Assembly (NCBI GenBank): GCA_011763485.2
Contig: JAANSK020265383.1
Span: 1-21,787 of the forward strand
Length of the DNA stretch: 21,787 nt
Direction: 5' to 3'
Source of the DNA: Isoetes engelmannii
Taxonomy: Eukaryota > Streptophyta > Lycopodiopsida > Isoetales > Isoetaceae
This document shows, piece after piece, positions 1 to 8,500 of the stretch. Below the pieces are notes generated by a model. It saw only the letters and a list, made by a program, of their open reading frames with translations, was not told where the DNA came from and did not search any database. The first letter of the stretch is position 1. Each line of letters starts with the position of its first letter. The position numbers and the translations under genes are program-made.

Positions 1-77
1 CCACAGGCTTCCATGTGGACGCATGCTCGGGCACTCAACCCGCGGGCGTCAACGGGGCGCTGAGGCCACGCTTACTG
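1..77. repeat. Left terminal inverted repeat, IS66-like IS tip
   Basis: These 77 bases are an exact reverse complement of the last 77 bases of the window, and identity stops abruptly at base 78. Bases 69-75 read CGCTTAC, the reverse complement of GTAAGCG; IS66-family elements characteristically have GTAA at their tips. The simplest reading is that bases 1-75 are the inward-facing end of an IS lying mostly outside the window, with two further bases matching by chance. The length of exactly 77 equals a k-mer size commonly used by SPAdes, so the repeat is probably the assembly-graph overlap of a contig ending in a multi-copy IS. A true 77-bp transposon terminus is the alternative. Confidence 0.75.
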
Positions 78-80
78 TGC

Positions 81-259
81 GCCAGCTGGCCGGCTGTACA
101 GCTGGCTCCGTTGCTGGACAGCACACGGATCACCCGCAGTCGGGTCTCGTCTGCAAGGGCCTGAAAGGGCCAAGTTGCCTCAAGTCGATGCGTCTGCATG
201 TCGTGCGACTAGGGACTTGACCAGCTGGTCAACTGTGCAAGTGGCCAACTGGCCGGTTG
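81..259. repeat. Cluster of CAGCTG/AACTGG-type palindromes
   Basis: Several dyads sit within 180 bases: GCCAGCTGGC at 81-90 (perfect), GCTGTACAGC at 93-102 (perfect, inside an 18-bp dyad at 89-106 with one mismatched pair), TTGACCAGCTGGTCAA at 217-232 (perfect 16 bp), GGCCAACTGGCC at 243-254 (perfect except the centre) and CAACTGGCCGGTTG at 246-259 (one mismatched pair). The shared core resembles sites for a dimeric DNA-binding protein. They are adjacent to the IS tip. Function is unknown; a recombination site, an operator for a gene to the left, or part of an older mobile-element end are all possible. Confidence 0.5.
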
Positions 260-333
260 AACGGTTGGGCAGATCCCCGATTGCCCTATTTGTCACACAA
301 GTCTGGCTCCCGCAGGGCCGGCAGCAGGAGCAA

Positions 334-354
334 GCAGTGCGTACGCAGTGCGTA
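334..354. promoter_or_regulatory. Tandem/palindromic operator-like site
   Basis: GCAGTGCGTA occurs at 334-343 and again at 345-354, an 11-base period. The second copy lies in TACGCAGTGCGTA (342-354), a perfect 13-bp palindrome around a central base, and TGCGTACGCA (338-347) is also a perfect palindrome. The 13-mer matches the promoter site TACGCAATGCGTG (20307-20319) at 11 of 13 positions. This suggests a second binding site for the same regulator at the opposite end of the locus. I see no convincing -35/-10 pair around it. Confidence 0.45.
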
Positions 355-527
355 GATGCACCTCCGGACGGCAATCGGCCGCTCGTTCGATCGCAAGCTC
401 ACCCGTCAAGTAGACATTTCAGAACTGGAGTCCGCTGCGGTTTTGAACCTGGGAATGAACTGCCTCGGGGGCAGCCCACCGCGTGTCCATCATGATGAAG
501 ACCACGTCGTTGAGAGAACGCCGCCCG

Positions 528-3500
528 TCAGCGGTCGAGGGCCTTTCTGACGCGTTGGGCAACCATGGCGATTTCCGCCATGTCGAGCCCGGGGCCCTCC
601 GTCGACGTGAAGAGGTTATGGCCCTCGGTGTAGCCATTCGACGCATACCAGGCCTTCTTTTTTTCCCAGCCCTGCCGGTAGTCCTCGCGATCTAGCATCC
701 CGAGGTGCTCCCAGAGGATCAGCTCCCCGGCATCGGTCTCCCAGCTGAAGTCAGGGCGTAGCCTGTATGGATAGCCTTCGCCCTCCAGGCGGCGGTTGTA
801 GGTGTAGTCACCGAGATTGACATCCGGGCTGGCGAAATAGGTCGCCAGCGTGAGCTCGGACTTGCTCTGCACCATGACGTTTTTGCTAGTGCGGTGCACG
901 AGGTGCTGCGCATACGGAAAGTCGTCGCTACAGCGCACTCCGACAGAGAAAAGATTGGTGTTGCGGCGTGCGGTCTCAGAGTTCGTCGGCTGCGAGAGAT
1001 CGAACAGCGACGTGGCGTTCTTGCCTTGGATCAGCAGCACGAGCCTCTTCTTTGATCTAGTCAGCGCCGTGTACACCAGTTCCCGCGAAAGAAATCGCGC
1101 CTTTTCAGGCAAGACCACAAACACCTTCTCAAACTCGCTACCCTGCGCCTTGTGAACAGTAAGCGCGTAGGCTAGTTCGAGCGGCACAGCGTTGCTCGAA
1201 AACTGTCCCGGGCTGAATCCGAAGCGCACATCAGGTCGCTGGGCAAAGGCAACGTTGAGATACCTGCCCTTGTTGGGTGCAGGCGCCGTGACGCCGATTT
1301 CACCATTGGCCAGATACTCATCCTCCACTTTGGTCTTCAGCTTCCCATTCCAGCCGTCGCGCTTGCCATTGCGCGTCAGGATGACCTTGTCGCCCCAGAC
1401 GATCTCTTCGTCACCGAGGCTCAACCCCCATGGCTGCCGCGAGCTATTGAGCTGCTGCCGCCGGAAGGTGCTTTGGACCCAGCGGTTGATCTGGTGGATG
1501 CCGTGAGGCTGAAGGCGCACGGGAGAGAGCATCTGAAAGCGTTCAGCTCCATCGTGATCCTCGAAAGGGACGAAGCCTTCGGTCGTTAGTCCCAGCGCAG
1601 CGTTGAAGCCGGTCACATCGTCCGGGGTCTTCAAGCCGAGTTCTGAGACGAACTGCTCGCCAATCAAACGGTACAGGTCCGCCGGCGTCTGCCACGTGCA
1701 GACCCGCAGATCGTTCAAGTCTTGGCCTTCGCCTTCTTCGCTGAGCACCCATTCGGCATCGGCCGGCTGCTGCTCCCGCGTGAACCAGGAGGCAAGCTTC
1801 AATGTGTCCGATGCCTTGCCCTGATCGGCAGTTCGCAGTTCGATACCAAGCCGTGCCAGCGCGCGGGCCTGTGGCGTACCCTTGTCTGCAGCGTCCAAGT
1901 AAGCGACTAGGTCGGCGAAGGGACGGCCGACGCCGATCGGCGGCAGCTGGTTCGGATCCCCAACCAGGATGACGCGCTGGACGTGAACCAGGTCGAGTGC
2001 CAGCAGCGTTGCGAGCAAATCGTCCATGGTCAGCATCGAGCACTCGTCGATGACTACCGTCTTCTCCCGTCTGTACTTCTCCTCGCCATCAAAGCGCACC
2101 CGCTGCCTCAAACCGTCATAGCGTTTGAGCTGATGAAGGAACTGCGCGACCGTCATTGCGTTCGCGTTCGCCTTCTGTGACAGCCGGACGCGTGCCTTGC
2201 CGGTTGGCGCAAGGAACAGGATGCCGCCAGCGGCGAGCTTTGCCGACTTCAGCAGACCCGCCAGCACCGTCGTCTTGCCGGTTCCGGCGCGCCCTACCAG
2301 AACGGCTAGCTTCGAAGTCGTGATCTGCTCCAGGGCCTTGGCCTGTTCCTCCAGCGCGGACACATGGCGGGGGTTGCCAAGATCGGGATTGGTGCCGTTT
2401 TCCTTCAGCGCCGCGACGATCAGCTCTTGCCAGGCCTCGCCTGTGCTCGGCAGCGTAGCCGCTGCCCGACCGCTCAGCAGTTTGCCGAGGCGAGCCTCCC
2501 TGTCCTGTAACTCCTTGAGTTGCAGGCACTGCACGGCTTCGTCGGTCTCGTGATTGAGCACCAGGCGCAGCCGGGAAACCTCATCGGCCAGCATCGCCTC
2601 GTTGCCATTGAGCCAGTCCACGGGCACTTCACAAGGCTGTGCGAGAGCGAGCTTGCCCAGGGCAAGGAGCGCTTCGAGATCGGACAACAATGCGTCACCC
2701 TGCGCCGCCGCGGCGCGCAGAACAGCGACCAGTCCGGCTCGTACGCGCCTTACGTCGAGCGGAGATTCCACGCACGAAGGCTCTTCCACGGGATGAACTG
2801 CGCGAATCGAACTGTCCGGCATGACGCCACGATCCACGGTGGCCAATGAGATGGCGTTGTCCTTGTCATCTCCTATGTCGCACTCGGCAATACGGTATGG
2901 GTTCGCGAGAATTGCCGCGTCGGTGACGGGCTGCCGCGTCGCATTCTTGCGCCGGTTCGGATCGAGCCAGCGCTTCGCCTGCCCCGCGCTTAAGCTCATC
3001 CGAGACAGCAAGCGCACCAAAGCGCGCCGTTCGTCCGACAAACCTGCCCACGTGTTGGCCACTGCCTTGATATCCGGCCTGTAAGCGTTCTGGGGTGGCG
3101 TCGCTCTGCCGCGCAGGATTAGGTCGATAACCGGCCACGGATCATCTGTCGGCTTGACGATGCCTTTGGCCATTAGCTCCAGCACCAGCGACGTTCCGAG
3201 GCGCATGCCGAGAGCCTCCAGGACAGGACCTGTGCCCGGAAAGGCCCCGCGATCGCGCCAGGTGTTCTCGATCTGCTCGTTTAGCCACTCTTCCCGCCTG
3301 TCCCATGGTCCCGGCGCGATCCCGTGCTCCTTGATTCTCCGAACCGCAGTCAGGCATTTGGTCAGAACCGAAAGCGCCACATCGGCACTGCAAAGCTCGC
3401 CCGCGTAGGAGAACGACATCACGTCGACGGCTTCAGGAACGACTGCGATCTCATCGAGGAGAGACCTGCGGCGAGCATCTTCGGCGGCATCGCCGGTTGG

Positions 3501-4223
3501 CTGCAGATAGTCGTGGTAAGGCAGGATAAATCCCGCCTTCCCGTCCGGCCTGATCGAGTGCTGAAACTTGCCATCCCACAGCGGATATGTGTCGCCAGGG
3601 ATCGACGTGTCGTACTCAAGTACCGGAGAGCGAGACTCGACAAGGCCTACGCCCACCACAAGGCGGGAATAGGCTTCTTCCAGAGGGTGGCCGCTCTTTG
3701 TGTAGAAGAATACGAGCGAACGACCAGCGGTCAGTCTGCCGAAGAACAGATTGCAGATGGCGCGCTGGCGGGCCTTGGAAAAGACCCAGGGTGAGGGAAA
3801 GGGCGGATCTTCGTCAGGGGGGAGTTCCTGGGGGAGTTGTGATTGCAGCTCGTCCTGATTACCGCGCAGCATCCAGTAGAAGGGCACCGCAAACGTCGAA
3901 TACGGCGGTACAGGAATGTTTGTCTTCAGCAGCTGGCCGTGAGTCGCCTGCGTCTTCTTGTTGCTTGCATATGGGTGCTCGACGGTTCTGACCCACTGGT
4001 GCTGATTCATGAACGCGCTTGACTCAGCCTTGCATGGCGGCAGGTCATCCGGTGGGATGTCTGCGAATAGCCTGCCTTTGAACTGGACCTCCTGTAGGTC
4101 AAGTCGGCTGGAGCGGATGCGTTCGAGGTCGAGGCAGTAAGAATTCAGCAGCGGGTCGTTGCAGACGGTTCCATTCCAGCGGTTGTCATGCCATGCAACA
4201 CGAACGTTCAGATGAAACGTCAT
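528..4223 (-). CDS. RecD-like SF1 helicase fused to PD-(D/E)XK nuclease
   Basis: This 1231-residue protein is the last gene of the operon. A long N-terminal part (about 1-600) matches no domain I can name. A RecD/TraA-type SF1 helicase core follows: Walker A GRAGTGKTT at 644-652 (K650), Walker B VIDECS with D726-E727, a GDPNQLPP motif around D756, VHKAQGSE at about 1023-1030, and YTALTR at 1051-1056. The C-terminus carries RPDF (D1158) and WEHLG (E1172), the layout of a PD-(D/E)XK nuclease appended to helicases. SF1 RecD-type enzymes translocate 5'-3', so it probably unwinds and cuts DNA in the cytosol. I chose ATG at 4223 because AAAGG lies about 8 bases upstream; an in-frame TTG at 4307 lacks a well-spaced ribosome site. 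It lies 126 bases after the preceding stop. Confidence 0.88.
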   Translation of the reverse strand: MTFHLNVRVAWHDNRWNGTVCNDPLLNSYCLDLERIRSSRLDLQEVQFKGRLFADIPPDDLPPCKAESSAFMNQHQWVRTVEHPYASNKKTQATHGQLLKTNIPVPPYSTFAVPFYWMLRGNQDELQSQLPQELPPDEDPPFPSPWVFSKARQRAICNLFFGRLTAGRSLVFFYTKSGHPLEEAYSRLVVGVGLVESRSPVLEYDTSIPGDTYPLWDGKFQHSIRPDGKAGFILPYHDYLQPTGDAAEDARRRSLLDEIAVVPEAVDVMSFSYAGELCSADVALSVLTKCLTAVRRIKEHGIAPGPWDRREEWLNEQIENTWRDRGAFPGTGPVLEALGMRLGTSLVLELMAKGIVKPTDDPWPVIDLILRGRATPPQNAYRPDIKAVANTWAGLSDERRALVRLLSRMSLSAGQAKRWLDPNRRKNATRQPVTDAAILANPYRIAECDIGDDKDNAISLATVDRGVMPDSSIRAVHPVEEPSCVESPLDVRRVRAGLVAVLRAAAAQGDALLSDLEALLALGKLALAQPCEVPVDWLNGNEAMLADEVSRLRLVLNHETDEAVQCLQLKELQDREARLGKLLSGRAAATLPSTGEAWQELIVAALKENGTNPDLGNPRHVSALEEQAKALEQITTSKLAVLVGRAGTGKTTVLAGLLKSAKLAAGGILFLAPTGKARVRLSQKANANAMTVAQFLHQLKRYDGLRQRVRFDGEEKYRREKTVVIDECSMLTMDDLLATLLALDLVHVQRVILVGDPNQLPPIGVGRPFADLVAYLDAADKGTPQARALARLGIELRTADQGKASDTLKLASWFTREQQPADAEWVLSEEGEGQDLNDLRVCTWQTPADLYRLIGEQFVSELGLKTPDDVTGFNAALGLTTEGFVPFEDHDGAERFQMLSPVRLQPHGIHQINRWVQSTFRRQQLNSSRQPWGLSLGDEEIVWGDKVILTRNGKRDGWNGKLKTKVEDEYLANGEIGVTAPAPNKGRYLNVAFAQRPDVRFGFSPGQFSSNAVPLELAYALTVHKAQGSEFEKVFVVLPEKARFLSRELVYTALTRSKKRLVLLIQGKNATSLFDLSQPTNSETARRNTNLFSVGVRCSDDFPYAQHLVHRTSKNVMVQSKSELTLATYFASPDVNLGDYTYNRRLEGEGYPYRLRPDFSWETDAGELILWEHLGMLDREDYRQGWEKKKAWYASNGYTEGHNLFTSTEGPGLDMAEIAMVAQRVRKALDR

Positions 4224-4349
4224 CGGCAGCCTTTCATTGCGTCGATCTTGCGGGAGCCGGAACCATCGCAGTCGTCCGCTGATCGCCCAGGGGGGAACAC
4301 TTGACAAACTTTCCGCCGAGCGTTGCGCCGCAGCTTGCCGTCAACTCGC

Positions 4350-5543
4350 TCATCCGCCACAAGGAAGGAGGTTGTCGAGCAAGCGAATGACATTCTGAAC
4401 ATCGACCGAGGCAGGCGGCCGCATGTGCGCTAGCGCATCACGAACACGCTTCGAACTTCTGCAGGCTTCTAATGCCTGCTGAGCACTAGCATCCAATGGA
4501 ACAAAAGGGTCGTTCGCGTGCCTGCTCATCGCGACAACATCATTGAACTCCAGATCGTCAATCTCCACCGTCAGCGTCTCATTTGGGCGCCAAGGGAGCA
4601 CCTTTCTCCACTTGCCCCCGCTCGGATACAGATAGTCCTCAAGGCTCGACCTGAGAATCTCAATGACAGGCCTACGCCGCTCCTCGAGCCAAGGAAGCAG
4701 CGCCCGCACGCATGCTCTCCAGTATCGGCTGTCGAGCCTTTCACGCGCCTTGACCGACTCGCTCCCTGCCGACCGAGAGGTGAGCCAGTCCTGGACGCTG
4801 TCACCGAGGCCATCGACCGCACCTGCAGCAACCGATAGCACTCCGCCGCCGGCAGGAGCCGCGATTCGCGACAACGACTGCGGAAGATTCAGCAAGTCAT
4901 CGTGCGACAGGCTCATAAGCTCCTCCGCAAGCATCGCATCGGAGCCCGCAAAATCTGTAACGAGGTGCCTCGCCAAGGATGTAGACCCGGGACCGCGGTG
5001 CCCCACCATTCGAAGGGTCACATAAGCGTGCATCTCATCAACTGACAGCCGACCGTCGAAGGTCACCACGCCTCCTGCCTCCGGCACGACGGGATCATCT
5101 GAGCTGTTCCACACCACCACCAGCCTCGGGCAGGTTCGCTGTGCGAGCGGCCGTTCGGCGTTCACTTCAGCCAAGTATTGGCGGCACCTTTCACGGGCTC
5201 GCGCGGAAGTTGGCGTCAGAACAATCGTCACCCGTGGCGTCGTCGTCCGCGTGGCGAACTCCGCCGCTGACATAGTCGGCTGCGAGAAGTGGTGGCCAAT
5301 ATCCGACTCAACATGCGACCCGTCCTCTACGTCGATAAACTCAATTCGCTCCGGTTCGTGACAGCCCTTCTGTAGAGCATCGTGAACGGCATGCTTGAGT
5401 CCAGTCACACGAGGTGCATGCAACCGCACTACTAGCGTACTGGAGCGCTCGAGCGCGTCCCCAAGTTCTGCCAGGAACCGTGCAGGTCCAGGCAGAGACC
5501 AGTACAAGGGAACATGGACGTGAGGAGTGTTCGGAGCAGTCAT
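4350..5543 (-). CDS. Unknown protein, possible P-loop-less NTPase-like partner
   Basis: This is a 397-residue protein that I do not recognise as a named family. Its ATG lies 6 bases after the stop of the giant pPIWI-like gene, so translational coupling is likely; its own ribosome site is weak. Hydrophobic strands alternate with helices in the first ~220 residues (for example TLVVRLHAP, VTIVLTP, RLVVVWNSSD). This recalls a P-loop NTPase fold, but no GxxxxGK[ST] is present. A second helical part follows (YWRACVRALLPWLEERRRP near 280-300). No membrane segment or signal peptide is visible. Its place between an ATPase-bearing giant and a helicase-nuclease suggests an adaptor or structural subunit; this is inference. 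Confidence 0.8.
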   Translation of the reverse strand: MTAPNTPHVHVPLYWSLPGPARFLAELGDALERSSTLVVRLHAPRVTGLKHAVHDALQKGCHEPERIEFIDVEDGSHVESDIGHHFSQPTMSAAEFATRTTTPRVTIVLTPTSARARERCRQYLAEVNAERPLAQRTCPRLVVVWNSSDDPVVPEAGGVVTFDGRLSVDEMHAYVTLRMVGHRGPGSTSLARHLVTDFAGSDAMLAEELMSLSHDDLLNLPQSLSRIAAPAGGGVLSVAAGAVDGLGDSVQDWLTSRSAGSESVKARERLDSRYWRACVRALLPWLEERRRPVIEILRSSLEDYLYPSGGKWRKVLPWRPNETLTVEIDDLEFNDVVAMSRHANDPFVPLDASAQQALEACRSSKRVRDALAHMRPPASVDVQNVIRLLDNLLPCGG

Positions 5544-5549
5544 GTCGAC

Positions 5550-8500
5550 TTATGCGGGGCGGCGCTCAAGCAGTTCAAGGTAGAGCGAAGGAACTTCCCA
5601 AGTTCCATCGTTTGAAGGCTGAATGAGACCCATCCACTGCGCGAAGACGAAGTGCCCCAGCTGCAGGTTCAAGCTGGACAAATGCTCCTGCTCCTTGGAC
5701 TCAGCCCTGCTCTCCCCGTGCATCAGGATCAGAAGGTCCTCCAGGGCCTTGCGGGTCGGAGCGTCGATGCTCACAGGCAGGCCAACCCTAGCGTAAAAGC
5801 TGGCGAGGTCGGGCGTCAGGCGTTGTCGCGCCTCCTGCGGCAGGCGAACGGCCTCCTCCACGGTCAGCGACGAGGGCGAAAGGCGCTCGATTTCGTCTCC
5901 GAAGCCACAGCTAGCCTGCAGCAGTGCTTGACGTGCAGGCGCACTGTCTCGGATAGCGAGATTCTCATGCTGCGTGTCGTTGAACCTAAAGTACACCGCA
6001 TCGTCGCTCCAAGGCGGGATGGCCGCGATCAGGGTGTTCTTGGGCAGTGGCCTGTCCTGTGTGCTCTGTCGCATCGCAAGGACCAGCGCCTGGTCAGGGC
6101 TCGCGACCAGAACCGGACGAACTGTCGGCAGCTTTGGCCGGCCCGCGCCGTCGGACTGTCCCGCAGCGCGTCCGAAGGACTGCGCAAGGGCGGAGTAGGT
6201 TTCGATTTGGTCAATCTGCCAAGCACGGGCTAGCACAGCAACCAGCCGGTTCCTGGCCGGACCTGCCTTCTTGCGAGCAGAGTTCAAGAACGTGCGAGCC
6301 TCCTCGGGCACGCCGAACGTCTTGGCCTCAATCGTTGCGTCGTCATTCGAGATCTCCCATGGGTCCCGCAGCTTCTCGAACACCGAGATCCCGCTGACCT
6401 GGTTACCGACGAAGATGGCCAAGTCAGTCGGATTGCCTCGCATGTAGTTGCGAAGCCAAGCGCTGGGCATCGGAAAGGTCTTGCTGTCAGACCTCTGGGT
6501 CACCGACAGACGAGCCTCGCCCTTGGAGCGCGCTTCCGTGGGCGTCTCCCGCGCAAGTTCGTTCAGGTGATGAGACACCTGTTCCTTGTCGCCAAGCATC
6601 GTGGCGATGTCTGGCGTGCGCAGCTGATAGCGAGAGCCGTTTCGCTCCAGGATGGTGAGCTTCTCCATCTCGTCGAGCAGGGCCTCGTAGGCGCCCGGCG
6701 CCGTAGTCTTGAAGTGCTCAGGCGCGTAGACGGCACAGTGGTCGCGAATATCCGTGGCTGTCAGGCCGGCGAAGACGCTCCCCGCCAGCTCGGCATATGA
6801 GTACTCCGCCAGAATGAGTGCGATGGCCTTGTACCGCTTGTCGAGGTTCAGGTTGAGGCCAAACTTCTCTTGGATCTCCCGCAGGAACTCCTGATCTCGT
6901 TCGACGGCATCCAGGTCTTCAGTGGTGACAAGGGTAGAGATCTCCTTGCCGGCCCTCTTGTTGTACAGGCGGTTGACCAGATTTCGACAGTAGAGCTGGA
7001 TGAAGGCAGGATAGAAGTTGCACACTGCAAGGATGCGCATGGGCAACCCTTCGTCCCCTTTATCAAAGTGGAAGCCCAGAGCCGCCAGCGGCTTGGTGAT
7101 GAGATCGACACCCTTGAGGATGTCCGCCTCAGAGGAAAAAGGCTGCAGCGCAATGGACGTTGCCTTGCCCAGTGCAGTGTTGCCCCCTGTCGTCATTCGC
7201 GTCAGGTTGTGCAGCCCGGCGATGACGTAACGCAGCCTGCAGTGCCCAAGCACCGAGTCACTCAAATTCTGCAAGCTCGCGAGGAAGGGGGCGTTTGCCT
7301 GCAAGTCCTCGCGCATCACGTCGTCGGCTTCATCGATGAGCAGGTAGCAGGCATTGGTGCGAGCGCGACCTGCCACGATCTCATCCTGGATGCGGTCCCT
7401 GATGGCTTGGTCGCTCTGCAGCTCCGCATCACCTGCGTCGAGGAAGCCTGCGCTTACCAGCGCTTTGTGTATCGCCTTCCACGCGAACAACCGGTAGTCC
7501 TGGCCGAACCCCGCAGGGTCCTTGCCGCTGTCGAGCGGGACGTAGATCGCCATCTCCCCACGGCCCTTCTCTCCCGGAGAGAGGTTCAGGTGAACCTTGG
7601 ACTCCTCCAGGATCTGGTTGAGCAGCGAGGACTTGCCCAGGCGCCGGCCTCCGTAGAGAACGGCAGCTGATGGGACGTTGCGCAGCTTTCCCAGCTCATC
7701 GATGCGGCCGAAGAACATCTCCGGAGGCACTGGGCGTGCGCCGTAGTCGGCATACGGGTTCGTCTTGAAGGACAACAGGCAGACCTCCAGCAGCTTTGCG
7801 AGGCGAGCGCCTGGATGGAGCGCGACATAGGCCACCAAGTCGTCATCGACCAAGAGCACCGGGTGGTCTCGTCCCAGTTGGGCGCGCTGCTCGGACTTGA
7901 GGGAGAAGCGCGTAAGAAGGAACGTCGGTGTCGTGGGTGGCAGCTGTGCAACGCGCTGGCCGAGTCGCTCGAACGTCACTGGGGACGCGACAACCACCCC
8001 TTGAATATGGGTCGCATCTGAGCCCAGCGCTGGCGGAATGAATACTCCAAAACCAGAAGCTGCCAGCCCGGCAAAGGGCTTGCCGTCCAAGAAGAACTTC
8101 CCCTCGTTGGGGGCAATGACGGTCGGGTCTTGCGAGAGGCCGGCGGTGCGAAGGAAGTCAGTGAGCGCCTCCGCAAAGCCAGCTCTGGTGCCCGACGAGA
8201 AAACCGCCAGCCAACGGGAGATGAGGTCTGCAGCTTCACGACGCTCCGGCTCTGTGAGCACGGTCAGCCACTCCGGCACGGACGAGGGGAGCGGCAGTGA
8301 CCCGGACAACAGGCCGTGCAAGCCGTCGAGCAGTCGGTGACCTTGCGTTGTCCGACGGGCCTCACCGAGAAAGGCTTCGAATGCAGGGCCTGCGCGCTGC
8401 TCATCGAGCTTCAGCAACGGCAGCTTGTCCTCGCGCAAGAGCAGGAACTCATTCCGTGCAACTCGCACACTCAGCGCTGTACCGATATCCAATCTCGCCA

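Larger units (their letters stand above)
78..527. other. Left non-coding region
   Basis: This stretch lies between the IS tip and the stop codon of the last operon gene. I see no ORF with convincing protein character; the short ORFs are low-complexity and start or stop arbitrarily. It holds a palindrome cluster (81-259) and a tandem operator-like repeat (334-354), both listed separately. A weak hairpin at 460-474 has a five-base stem and no T-run, so I did not call a terminator for the operon. Confidence 0.6.

Noticed and set aside
460-474. Hairpin CTGCCTCGGGGGCAG as operon terminator
   Set aside because: Five-base stem without a following T-run on either strand.
356-550. Small plus-strand ORF of 64 codons at the left edge
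   Set aside because: It overlaps the 3' end of the RecD-like gene antisense, has no ribosome site I trust and no recognisable sequence.
4224-4307. Upstream TTG start for the RecD-like gene, adding 28 residues
   Set aside because: No well-spaced ribosome site precedes it, whereas the ATG at 4223 has AAAGG at a good distance.
4224-4349. Separate promoter for the RecD-like gene (TTGTCA with GATCAG at 17 bases)
   Set aside because: The -10 match is only 3 of 6 and nothing else supports it; kept as a same-operon gap.
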